From Strongylocentrotus purpuratus (lineage: Eukaryota; Echinodermata; Echinoidea; Camarodonta; Strongylocentrotidae): a DNA stretch of 64,000 nt. The notes beneath the pieces were generated by a model. It was not told where the DNA came from. It saw nothing but the letters and a program-made list of their open reading frames with translations, and searched no databases. This document shows positions 44,161 through 54,891 of this stretch, in pieces (the first letter of the stretch is position 1; every line of letters begins with the position of its first letter). Both the position numbers and the translations under genes were made by a program. The stretch spans positions 46,239,274 through 46,303,273 of the forward strand of contig NW_022145606.1 of assembly GCF_000002235.5 (NCBI RefSeq), read 5' to 3'.

Positions 44161-45880
44161 GATATACACCAACATTATAAGGCTAACATCATAAAGTACA
44201 AAGAGCAAATCAATATAACATTAAATATTTAATTCTGAAATAAGTACATTTAATTTGAATTGAACCTGAAATTCAAAACATAGGTGTGTTCTTCTAACAC
44301 CGTTAGGCTATAAACTAAAAATAACATTCTTCCCCACCCCCTCCCCCTTTATTTCTATACAGAGGGGTTCCTTGCTACCGGTATAGTGTAAGGATGAAAA
44401 CATAATCTATAGTTCCAAATTAAATCATCGGTATCTATTTCACTGTCATATCTACTCTGTTTACCTTGCAACGGACATAGTACAGGTATTTATATCTGTT
44501 TTTGTATAAACTACGTATATATATTATACCCAATAACTAAATGGTAATCATTTAAAATATAAATCATGAACACATGAAATGGCACTCTTGAATATTTTAC
44601 CTTTTTTTCAACAGATCCCTTATCTTTCTATTTCTCTTCTCTCTATCGTGTTCCCAAGTATGTCTCTTTTCATTTCTCGTTTTCTGTCTTTATGATTCGA
44701 AATATTTGTTTAAATTTATTATAAATTTGAGGTGCAATATGTTTAACAATTCTTCTTCATTTCTAATATTAATTGTTGTTCCTTGTTAATTTTTGTGAAT
44801 GTATACAGTATTCTTTTATATAATTTGTAACAATGTAAATATGTAAAGTTTGAATGTATCAGTCTGTGGACTGATGTACAAAGAATTTTCTTTTCTTCAA
44901 GGAAGCTACAGAAATTACGGATTGTACAGAATAAGGCCCTTAAGATTTTTTTTCCGCACAGATCCAGTAAACAATAATGGATAATGATATAAAAATAAAC
45001 GATGTCCTAAATTATACAATTTCCTTGGAACAAAAAACAAACAAAGAAACAAAAACAAATTATGCCTTTACCATGATAACCAATACGTGAAATAAGTAAA
45101 CAAATTTTGACAAACAATAAATCTATAATACCTTGCATATTTAAAAAAAAACATTTTCGGATACATTGTATTTTTTTAAGAACAATAATCTGCTTAAGTT
45201 GCCACTTAAAAGCAACTTTTCAGTATTACAAATAACATTAAAAGGAGGCAGCTGTTCATCCCCCGTAATAACGGGAATGCATGACTGTGTATTATATTTA
45301 CAATGTATGCTTTCAGTCGATTAGAAGGTGTGCTACCTCCTCCCCTCGTCTTTGATTTTGATTATCTACCTTCATCTGTCTATAAAATAACCGCCATTTG
45401 CAATAACGAGCGAAACAACTTCATACTTATAAGCATACACGTTACATAGTCTACTGTCGACGCCATAATGAAATCAGTCAACATTATGAAAGCATTGTAA
45501 TAGAGCGGAGTCTAGACCGACTATTTGATTTAAATCACATATCGGCACAGGCTTGCAAGGCAGGGGCACTGAAAGGATTGCATCCGGGAGTTTTCAAGTT
45601 CCAACAATCGATGAACCATCATCTCATAATTGGTCGGGCAAAGAGGTGCCCATATATCCTAATTATTGGGCAGCGAGGTACCCAAATATCCTCCTATTCA
45701 GACAACGAGGTGCCTGAACATATATTTGTATCTGGTGTTTGTTGGGGAATATTACTAGCTGTGACAACGGAGACTAGTCAAGAGCAGATAATATTTCTAT
45801 GGTGTATGTATTCCATTTGACCAAATAATAATCTAAAATGGCTGCGTTTTGTAAGTTTGTAAAACGTTCATCTGCAAAAC
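44161..45880. other. Unit C non-coding body
   Basis: Shared with other units: CTTGCTACCGGTATAGTGTA, GTGTGCTACC, TTGCATCCGGGAGTTTTCAA and the minisatellite. No gene is supported. Confidence 0.6.
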
Positions 45881-45886
45881 TGAAAC

Positions 45887-47650
45887 TTACTCCCATGTCT
45901 CATGGAAGATATATAACATATCACGAGTGCAGAAAGCAATCTCTCCCGTATTCAATGCTTGCAAAAAGCCGTAATACGATTTCGTTATCTTAAAATTAGT
46001 GATAATGTTTTTGATGTATTTGAGCTCTTTTGTGTACTGAACAATGCTCACTAGACGCCGATCACGCTTAACCCATGCAATGATAACTGAATCATCCTGA
46101 CACACAGCAGGGTAAGAGTAATCATCACCTTTGCGGATGCTATGAATGATAGCACCAGACACATCGTTGATCACTTCTACCTGAGACGGAAAGTGGAAAT
46201 TAGATGTACTCGTACTAACGACAATCGTTTGATTGGATGTCAGCGCAAACATCTCGTTTGGTACAAATCCGTTACACGTTATCTCTCTAATTGCCTTCCC
46301 CCCTTCTGGCTTAAATACCTGTATTTTCGTGCATTCATCGTAACCTATGAAGATTAGCCCATCCTTGCCTACAGTAAGACCACCACTTACACCTTTCGTA
46401 ACATCCTTTGTTTCAAACGTTACATCAAGCTTTTCACAAAGCTCTGTGTACAAGGAAATTCTGTTATGAGTGTCGCGTATGACGTATCCACCATCAGGCA
46501 TGAAGTGTAAGGCACCAACATTTACCGATTTCAGAACGGTATCTTGTATGATGCCCTCAGAAGAATATATGACTATTCCTCCATCTCCACAACCAACAGC
46601 TATCTCATTCTTTGGTGACAATACCACCTCCTTCATGTTTTTTCCAGCAGGTAATGGAACTTCCGTGCGCAGAACCCATTTAGACTTCGTATGTGTAGGG
46701 ACCTCCCTGGTATGTGTTAGCTGGCCTAACTGCAGTTCATCCGATCCCTGACTCTTGAAGCCAATTCTTTCACCTTCCTCAGCGGTTCTTCTGGGCAGCT
46801 CCTCATCTGGCCTGATCCGGTTCAGAAGCTCTTCCAGCTGTTCACACGTCGCTTTATGTGCGGTCAGAGCATCTGTCTGGAGAGGAAAACTAAGACCATT
46901 CTTAACCAAGTCCAGAACCTTCTTAATCTCGTATATCTGCTTACGAATCGGCTTCTCCATGTCTCTCAACGAAGTCCCAAGTTTCCCTAGCTTCTGCCCA
47001 ATTTCATTTTTCAACACCCTCTTTCTGTCCTTCAATTTCTCAACTAATTCCTCAAAAGTCGCATCTATTTCGCAATTGAGTCGTTCCTGTATGTTGTGCA
47101 CCCTTTTACGCTGGTCCTCGATGAAAGTAAAATACTTGTCAACGTTGCGTATTCTTGCATCCGCTTCTGATGCAAGTTTCTCGACATGAATCTTTTGCTC
47201 AGTTTCATGTGCGCCTGCTTCCAGGATAGTGTGAGCATCCTTTGCATGCTCTAATAAGCCACACTTGCAGCAGATATACTTGTTACAGTTGCGACAAAAA
47301 CATTCTTCGTCGTAGTTCGGATGTTTTCGACATTTGTTCCATTTTCTTTGCAATGAATCGTTTTCTTGATTACTGTCAGAGCAGACCCGGCCCTGTGTCT
47401 CCACATCTTCAACAAGTGATCTGACTGTTATGTTTGATGGCAGTCTACCGACGTCTCCACCAAGAACCGAAGTCTTCTTCCTGCACGTAGGACACGACAA
47501 CTTTCCACGAGACTCGAGGAGAGTCTCAAGACAACCCTTGCAGAAGGTATGAGAGCAGGTCAGGATCTTGGGTTCCTTGAAGAAGCTCAGGCAGATAGGA
47601 CATTCGAGGTTCTTATGGAAAGCCTCATGCTTCAAGGAAGTAGCCATCAT
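45887..47650 (-). CDS. TRIM-like RING/B-box/coiled-coil protein with C-terminal beta-propeller-like region (unit C)
   Basis: Intact, 587 aa from the ATG pair at 47650; the five open codons upstream start with GTG. RING C17-C56 (ECPICLSFF ... CPTCRKKT). B-box KCRKHPNYDEECFCRNCNKY near 107-140. A coiled coil and a propeller-like tail (MPDGGYVIRD, VGKDGLIFIGYDE, HETWE end) follow. Like copy A it has the longer linker (LQLGQLTHTREVPTHTKSKW), so A and C are closer to each other than to B. The predicted role is E3 ubiquitin ligase. The poly(A) site corresponding to AATAAA in A and B has become AATACA, so 3' processing may differ. Confidence 0.93.
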   Translation of the reverse strand: MMATSLKHEAFHKNLECPICLSFFKEPKILTCSHTFCKGCLETLLESRGKLSCPTCRKKTSVLGGDVGRLPSNITVRSLVEDVETQGRVCSDSNQENDSLQRKWNKCRKHPNYDEECFCRNCNKYICCKCGLLEHAKDAHTILEAGAHETEQKIHVEKLASEADARIRNVDKYFTFIEDQRKRVHNIQERLNCEIDATFEELVEKLKDRKRVLKNEIGQKLGKLGTSLRDMEKPIRKQIYEIKKVLDLVKNGLSFPLQTDALTAHKATCEQLEELLNRIRPDEELPRRTAEEGERIGFKSQGSDELQLGQLTHTREVPTHTKSKWVLRTEVPLPAGKNMKEVVLSPKNEIAVGCGDGGIVIYSSEGIIQDTVLKSVNVGALHFMPDGGYVIRDTHNRISLYTELCEKLDVTFETKDVTKGVSGGLTVGKDGLIFIGYDECTKIQVFKPEGGKAIREITCNGFVPNEMFALTSNQTIVVSTSTSNFHFPSQVEVINDVSGAIIHSIRKGDDYSYPAVCQDDSVIIAWVKRDRRLVSIVQYTKELKYIKNIITNFKITKSYYGFLQALNTGEIAFCTRDMLYIFHETWE

Positions 47651-47670
47651 TAACAACTCAAGCACACGAC

Positions 47671-47854
47671 CTGAGGAAAAAGAACAACATTGTGAATTAA
47701 TTGGTCAACTCAATCTTAAGTGTGAAATATTTTGTAAATACTTAGCTGGCTATTATTGCACTGAAAAATGTTAAACATAATGCATTCCATGATTAATAGG
47801 GCCTGCCCGGTAAAACATTATTAAATTACTTTACGCTTCTTCTTTAGCACTTAC
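47671..47854 (-). other. Predicted 5' UTR intron of the unit C TRIM gene (184 bp)
   Basis: Minus-strand donor CGTAAC|GTAAGTGC and acceptor TTGTTCTTTTTCCTCAG|GTCGTGTGC. Exon 2 starts at 47670 and exon 1 ends at 47855. Confidence 0.75.
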
Positions 47855-50805
47855 GTTACGAAGTAGCTCTAACTGCGACTATGCTTTCAGTAAGAGGCGT
47901 ATGATAATGGATCATTCAGCAATGCAGTTCTGTGGGAAATTTTTGTTTTAATTGAGTGAGAATTCCCACTGATATTCATGACAGGAAACATTATATATAA
48001 CCTTTGCACAGCGGACCGTTTACCCACGCACATCTCAGCAATCCCTCTCGTTATAACAAGTTAAATTAGTTTGATTTTTTCCCCCCTTAGGGGTCGTGTT
48101 ATTCCCGCTCATAAATATTTGTTGAATAAACACTGGTACTACCTGGCACTGGTACTGTTTGATTACGGTCATATCTATTTGCTAATGCCATACTCGAGTT
48201 ATGCGTACCTAATATCTGTATTTCATTGAGGTATTATGCACATTGAAACTCAACTGGGTGAACTATCTAAGTATACTTTTAAGAACGTCATAATGCTGTA
48301 TTACACATATCTTGCTACTTTCATCTCATGTCTCTTTTTCTTTCCTTCATTTTTCTTCCATTCTGATCTCTCACATCCTAATTTTTCTCTTGAACATTAT
48401 TCTTGTTTCTCCTCTCTACCACCTCTCCCCCATCATATTTTAACCCTTACCTCAACTCTGTTCAGTTCTTGCTCCCTTTGACTTAATTTATCTCATTCTT
48501 ACTACACTTTATTTTGTTCTGTTTTCTTTTATCTCCGCTCCTATTACTTTTGTTTCTCTCTATTTCTAACTATCTGCTATATGTTTTCTGGTATACCTGT
48601 CTGTGTAATGTATTCTACTGGGCTTTGTTGTCTCGATCTAACTGCGGTGTGTTTATCTATTTCCTGCTTACTTTGTTATGCACATGTATTGTTTTGTTAA
48701 CTCATTCAAAGGTATGTCTTATACAATATGTATGAATTTGTAATTTGATAATCTCGTCTGTGAGTCTATGCTAATATAATGCCTATTTGATTTTTTTTTA
48801 AAGAAACAGCCAGAGAATTATTTTTAAGCCAATTGTACTTTTGTATTGTGCAGCGGATCAATCAAACTGAAATTAAAACTTCTGATCGAGGAATGTGAAT
48901 GCATTGTGTAAGCTTTTGTTCAGATTATTCCCCTCTTTGTTTTCTCTGTGTGCACCCAAAAATCTGGAGACTGTCGGCGGTTCTCCCCCCCCCCCCCAAC
49001 AAAAAATAAAAAAATAAAAATAAGTCAGGAAAGTTATTTTGATACACCCTCCCCCCCCCCCCCCCGCCTTCCTGGACTGAGAGACCCTGGGATTTGAAGG
49101 GATGACCAGATTCTAGAAACCATGTCCAGTTGGACAACAGGAAATTTCTTTGAAAAACATGATTTTCTCAATGTAAAAGTGTCTTTTCAAGTTTCGATTG
49201 CGTTTACGCTAAATTAACGAAGATTTATTTTGTTCTTTTCTTTATATCATATTGCGCCCTCTTTCATTTGAAATTGATAGATGATGATCAATCTTGCCAT
49301 ATACATGAATAATAACACTCTTGGAAAACTTTTTTTTGTTCATCCTTATTATTTATCTCATTCTCCATCAAGAGTATTTGAGGCAGGGGCTAGAAGGCTG
49401 CAGCCCCTTGATACATTTGAAGGGAAAATCGGATAACCGTCATGTCATCAGCAAGGCGCTATGTCAGTAGTTTCCCATTTGTTATAATCTAATCTACCGG
49501 TAGTTTAATTTTAATGACATTATTATTGGTATATTGCGTATACGTGCTCTTAAATATAAAAACACACAAGTGTATATTGAGACAAGAGATACCCTCCCCC
49601 CTAATCCTGTATGTCATTAATATTATTTCTTCGATTTTTAAACAACTTTTCTTCAGTATCATTTCCTTGAGCTGGATGACTTCGGTAATTCGAGGATAAG
49701 GTTTTTTCGGTTGAACAATGATTATTCAAATTTTCTCTATTTCTGATCTATAGTCTGTGGTAAATGCTCAATGCAAATATTAAAGTAATTTGTTTAAAAT
49801 TGAATACTTGTATTCCATTGATGCTTTGGGCGTCTCCATGCATGCCGATTCCCTTGTGTATGAGCCTTGTAAATGTTGTTATGATCAAGGGAGTCGATAT
49901 AGTTAAGTGAATTCAAGGGATTCAACCAATCACTGAATGAAGCAGCTATCCCACGGGAGTCGTGGAAGTTTTACAATGCTTGACATCATGTTTAGTCACT
50001 ATGCACACCCGTAACTAAGGGTGCATCCCCCCCCCCCCCCGCTAGCGACAAGAGGCCCGCTTAAAACAAAAACATTGATTGAAACCGTTTCGGTGTTCAC
50101 AACTTAAAGGCCCTCAGTATTTGATGAAAACTCGAAAACGAGTCTGATGCTATAAAAGAATGCTGAAGACAGTTTGACGCCGTTCGCTGGCTTAAGGATA
50201 GTCTTTACTCATACTAATGTCGATGGAGCATCTTTATCATGGCAAAAGTCGTCTTCTGTTTTTTTCGATTTATTTCTTCTTGATTGCTGACCTTTACGCT
50301 TGCCATTATAACCGCTGACATTATCATACGAATATCATATACAGAAGCTTTCACATACTTCCTGCATGTATTCTCTGAAATCAATACATTTGATGACTCG
50401 GTCTTTCACTTCTTTGGGATTTTTTCTTCTTCACACGAATGACACCGGACAAAGGACTATTTTCTGGAAATGTCAATGTCAAAATTCATACTTCAAGTTC
50501 ATTCCTTCTATTCCCTTTAAGAAAACACAATTTAATTTAACATGAAACATGTAACATAGTTTGAATGGAAAATGGCTCTTACAAAGATAATACGGAAATG
50601 TAATTCAATATTAAATAATCACACACATAATGAAGACGGGGGAAATAAACTTTAATGCAAATCAGAATAACAAGATATAATATAGTAGGAATTAATGTAT
50701 ATAATACACTGATCTCTTTCAATCCAAAACGTAACTAGGAATTCTTAAACAAATTAATGGATCTCGTACATACATTTCATGCATATTTGTCAAATAATAG
50801 CTTAT

Positions 50806-52145
50806 ATGTTTGTTTTTTTTGTTTTGTTTAAGTTTTATTTATTCCACATTTTACATAGAAAAACAGTTTATATTCTTTTCTTTTTTATACAGGCGTATAT
50901 TATTATAAGAATAGATTTCACACAAGAAAAACAATTATTAAACAAAATTAGAAAATTCAGATCAAATACAATGGTCGGAAAATAAGTACGAAATTTCGAA
51001 ATATGTATATATAACGGGCTGGGTAGAAAAATGTAAAATGTGGGAAGCCTAAATAAAAAGCATAGCTTGTATGTGAATAGGCTCCCGTACTGAGAAACAC
51101 AATATAGTAGGTTTGGATTTAAAAGGTATTATAGGAGGCGAAAACGGAGTAGTATAGAATGAGATTCAAGAGACGTACATGGAGAGTGAATTTGAGAAGA
51201 AACAAGAAATAGAAATAAAGAGTAAAGAGAATTATAATAGTGATAAGTAGGAGAAGGTGAAGAAGGGAAGAAAGAGGAAGAAGAGGAAGACGAAAAAAGA
51301 AGTGGAAGAAGAAGAGGCAGAAGAAGAATAAGAGAAAGCCAATTGAAGAAATCAATGGCATTGTGAAATAACAAAAACAAAGTCTGTATAACCACCTGTA
51401 TGACCACCTGTACGATCCAGCGCGACATCAACATTACTTGTATACATACTTACTTAAAAGGAAGAACCTGAGCTTTCGTTTAAGTGAATTAATGGAGGGG
51501 CTTTCAACTATTTCGTTATTCAGGCTGTTCCAGAATTTGGGTCCTGTAAAAATAATTGTTTTGTTAGCGAAAACGGTGCGAGTTCGAGGGAGATGAAAAT
51601 GGTTTGACTGTCTAGTAGGGTAAGAATGTAAAGTATTATTGCGTTGGAAAAAAGGGACGAAAGCATCTGGTAAATTGTCTTTCGATAGTTCATACATAAA
51701 TATTCCAATATTATCATGGGTGTCGATTCTTACGTAATACCTATTCATCAGGGGGGGGGGGATGAATGAATAGATCACCCCCCCCCCCGATGAATAAGTA
51801 TCAGTTACAGATCGACACCCATGAATATTATATAAGTGCAAGTCAGATATTTTAAGAATATTACAATTATAGAAAAGCATATTTGTATGGGCAAGAAAAC
51901 CAACATTATTTATTATTCTAACAGCCCGTTTTTGTACAACATTAACTTTGTTCATGAGGGTTATATATGTTATTCCCCCATGCGAGTATACAATAATTAA
52001 GATAAGGCAAGATCGAGGTAGAATAGAGTAGAAGCATGACATGAGGAGGTACAAAAGGTTTCAACTTATTCATTACACCGGTTCCGTGACAACAGCTTAC
52101 ATAAACAATTTATGTGAAGTTTCCATATTAGTTTACTGTCTACAT
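50806..52145 (-). pseudogene. 5'-truncated LINE fragment inserted in unit D, with a nested MITE
   Basis: The open stretch 51434-52054 (206 aa) carries the C-terminal region of a CR1/jockey-type RT protein: VVQKRAVRIINNVGFLAHTN, FYNCNILKISDLHLYN, then after the nested element IGIFMYELSKDNLPDAF, SYPTRQSNHFHLPRTRT and GPKFWNSLNNEI. The RT core is absent. About 600 bp of 3' sequence follows, with a GAAGAAGAGG-rich stretch (51240-51330). Units A, B and E lack it. Confidence 0.8.
51715..51823. mobile_element. 109-bp palindromic MITE with 8-bp target duplication
   Basis: Perfect 13-bp ends, CATGGGTGTCGAT and ATCGACACCCATG, extended by imperfect pairing (TTACGTAATACCTATTCATC against GATGAATAAGTATCAGTTA) and by G and C runs. 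It is flanked by perfect AATATTAT duplications (51707-51714 and 51824-51831). Insertion plus duplication adds 117 bp, exactly 39 codons, so the LINE-derived frame stayed open. Confidence 0.9.
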
Positions 52146-52149
52146 ATAC

Positions 52150-53700
52150 CTACACCAAAATTATAAGGCTAACGGCATAAGTAGATAGAGCAAATCAATA
52201 CAAAATTAAATAACTCATCCTTAAATAAGTATCTAAATTTCATTTAAATTGAACCTGAAATTCACAACATAAGTGTGTTATTTTCACCTCGCTGCTTTTA
52301 GGCTATATACTGAAACATCATTCTTCTCCCCCCTCCCCCCCCCCCCTTTATACAGCGGTTGATACTTGCTACCGGCATAGTGTAACAATGTAAAACATAA
52401 TCTTTAGTTTCAAACTAAATCATCCGTATCTATTTCACTGTCATAATATTTACTCTGTTTACCTTGCAACGGACACAGTATAGGTATTTCTAAATGTTTT
52501 TAGAACTATATTATATATATATACATCTAATATAATTGAAAGCTAATCATGCATCTAGTCACTTGTAGTAGAATTCAAATGTAGACCATGAACAAATGAA
52601 ATGGCACCCTTAATTCTTTTTACCTTTTTTTTGCTTAAATCTGTCTTCTCTCTGTCGTGTTCCCCAGCTTGTCCCTTTTCATTTCTCATTTCCTGTCTTT
52701 ATAATTGAAAATATTGTGTTATGTTTATTATTAGATTGTTGTGCAATAATGTTAAAACAATTTGTCTTCATTTTTAACCTCCGTTTGTGTTTCTTGTCAA
52801 TTTTTGTGAATGTGTTGTATTCTTTTATATTATTTGAACAATGCAAATATGTACATCTTGAATGTATCAGTCTGTGGACTGATGTACAAGGAATTTTCTA
52901 TCAATAAACTTAGCCGAATAAATGACTGATAGAAAGATGAATTATAAATGCATAATAAACAAAGAGAGATAGAGGAAGCTACGGAAACTAGGGATTGTAT
53001 AGAATAAGGTCCTTAAGAAAGTTTATACGCACAAATCCGGTGAACAATTATGGATAATGATAAACGATCTCCTAAATTATACAAATGTTCTTGGAACAAA
53101 AAACAAACAAAGAAACCACAAAATAATTATGCCTTCACCATGGTAACCAATATAAATATTAATTAAACAAATGTTGACAAACAATACATTTATAATACCT
53201 TGCATATTTCAAAACAAACATTTTCGGATACATTGTAATATGTTGAGAACATTAACCTGCTTACGTTGCCACTATACCATGAACACTTAGAGAATCTTTT
53301 CAGTATTACAAATAGCATTGGAAGGAGGCAGCTGCTCATCCCCGTAATAGCGGTAATGTTTGACTGTGTATTATTATGTGCAATGTATGCTTTCAGTCGA
53401 TTAGAAGGTGTGCTACCCCCTACCCTCGTCTTTGCTTTTGAGTATCTACCTACATCTGTCTCTACAATAACCACCATTTGCAATAATGAGCGCAACGCCT
53501 TAATACTTCATCAGCGTAAACGTTACATAGTCTACTGTCAACGGCATAATGAATTCAGTCAACATTATGATAGCATACTATGATACAGCGAAGTCTAGAC
53601 CGACTATCTGATTTGAATCACATTTCGGCACATGCTTGCAAGTCAGGGGCACTGAAAGGACTGCATCCGGGAGTTTTAAAGTTCCGACATTCGAACCAGC
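52150..53700. other. Unit D non-coding body
   Basis: Matches B, C and E in order, including TTGCTACCGGCATAGTGTAA, AACAAAGAGAGATAGAGGAA and GGACTGCATCCGGGAGTTTT. The short ORFs 53190-53495 and 53266-53583 overlap on opposite strands and are not preserved elsewhere. Confidence 0.6.
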
Positions 53701-53709
53701 AATTATTCG

Positions 53710-54024
53710 TGGTCGAGTGGTTTAAGGCGCTTTAGTGGACATGCAAAGGTCGAGGGTTCGGATCCCGACACGGCACTAATATCCTTTGGCAAGAAAATAA
53801 CCTGCACTTGCTACTCTCCACCCAGGTGTCAAATGGATACCAGGTAGGATGCGGCGGTCAAACAGCCCGGCTGGAATGCTCCCCAGGGAGTGGAGATTGT
53901 GCACACAGTGTGTGCGGGCAAGCACTGAATCCAATGACTGGGGTAATATATAGTATATTTGTAAAGCGCTTAGAGACATTTGTATTAAGCGCTATATAAA
54001 AAATGAACATTATTATTATTATTA
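53710..54024 (+). mobile_element. tRNA-derived SINE
   Basis: The head carries an RNA polymerase III A box, TGGTCGAGTGG (53710-53720), and a B box, GGTTCGGATCC (53755-53765), one mismatch from consensus. The tRNA-like part resembles Ser/Leu tRNAs. The body contains CACCCAGGTGTCAAATGGAT and CCCCAGGGAGTGGAGATTG. The tail reads AAGCGCTATATAAA then TTA repeats, like the 3' end of the LINE at 54892-57497. It interrupts unit D sequence between AATTATTCG and ATATCCTAATTATTGGGC. Confidence 0.9.
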
Positions 54025-54403
54025 TATCCTAATTATTGGGCAGCGAGGTACCCAAATATCCTCCTATTCAGACAACAAAGTGCCTGAATATATATTTTTA
54101 TCTGGTGTATGCTGGTGACAATTAAAGATGAAGTTGAGTTGTGGTCATGCGATTGCATTATGAAAGAAACGGTGTGGAACCGACCAGAAAAGGTTGATCA
54201 TCTAGCATATAAGAATGTGTGTGTATTGCAAGGTTCTGGAATCATCAAAATGATAAGAAATTTGGCCAAGTCTTGGTAAAGTTACAAACACTTGCACAGA
54301 AAGATGTATATGGGACTACACGAACACGTGGCGTAAAAAGCCGGCCCCCGATTTTTACGATGTTACATGCATATTTAGAATATGAAGGCATATGAAGAGC
54401 CAT

Positions 54404-54441
54404 GACGTACGACGAATCCACCATCAGGCATGAAGTGTAAG
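54404..54441 (-). pseudogene. TRIM gene relic in unit D
   Basis: About 38 bp (GACGTACGACGAATCCACCA, TCAGGCATGAAGTGTAAG) match the MPDGGYV region of the intact TRIM genes (for example 46475-46512). The rest of the gene is missing. The flanking sequence is unrelated, so most of the copy was deleted or replaced. Confidence 0.7.
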
Positions 54442-54461
54442 GGCTTGCAACGAACACTCAC

Positions 54462-54502
54462 GTATCACGTATCACGTGATCACGTGATCACGTATCACGT
54501 AT
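54462..54502. repeat. ATCACGT short tandem repeat with CACGTG palindromes
   Basis: About six head-to-tail or inverted ATCACGT words, including TCACGTGATCACGTGATCAC. These can form a hairpin. Confidence 0.85.
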
Positions 54503-54709
54503 TGCGCCCTTTCGTGAAACAGGTCACCCAAATCTACGAAGTGTTGGGTTACGTGACCCAACAAATAGTTAATTTGCTATATGCAATCTACGAAAGCTCA
54601 CGTAAACTGACGCTGGCGTTTAAAAAAATAATGCAAATTGTCATTGAGAAGAGACTAATATCAAAAAAGCTGCTTCAGGTCAGAATATGTTGTGTAACTC
54701 TGGCGCGCA

Positions 54710-54890
54710 TCAAGCCCCCCCCCCCCCCCCCCCCCCCCCGGAAAGAAAAGGAAAAAGGAAAAAACAGAAAAAGAGAGAAGAGAGAGAGAGAGAGATTGAA
54801 AAGAAGGGAAAGAGGAGAGAAAGGGAAATGGAAGAAGAGAAAGAAACTGGGGGAAAAAAAGGAGATCGGGGGGGGGGGGAGGGCCTTATA
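54710..54890. repeat. Poly-C then polypurine tract
   Basis: A C run of about 22 followed by about 150 bp of nearly pure A/G on the plus strand. ORFs here are low-complexity. Confidence 0.9.
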
Positions 54891-54891
54891 A

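Larger units (their letters stand above)
36930..48000. repeat. Segmental duplication unit C
   Basis: Begins with GAGAAGAAAAAGAAATGCAA, which matches unit A near 842, then the minisatellite (37040-37270). It continues through the landmarks to the TRIM gene and its 5' flank. It is expanded by an L1-type fragment, a 3.4 kb LINE and a further LINE fragment. Confidence 0.75.
48410..54450. repeat. Segmental duplication unit D (TRIM gene lost)
   Basis: Its first kilobase matches the start of unit E (CTATATGTTTTCTGGT, CTACTGGGCTTTGTTG, GGGCTAGAAGGCTGCAGCCC). It then follows the common order of landmarks to the minisatellite at 54030-54100. The TRIM gene is replaced beyond about 54,120, leaving only a short relic. 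It also carries a LINE fragment and a SINE. Confidence 0.75.

Noticed and set aside
48236..48735. Plus-strand ORFs with hydrophobic stretches, repeated near 59311
   Set aside because: The repeat is explained by the segmental duplication; the second copy diverges with frame changes and there is no recognisable domain.
51119..51434. Two minus-strand ORFs of 80-101 aa rich in Leu, Phe, Ser
   Set aside because: They lie in the GAAGAAGAGG-rich 3' region of a LINE fragment and overlap each other in different frames.
53710..53780. A functional tRNA gene
   Set aside because: A and B boxes are present, but the B box has a mismatch, the acceptor stem does not close cleanly, and a SINE body and tail follow directly.
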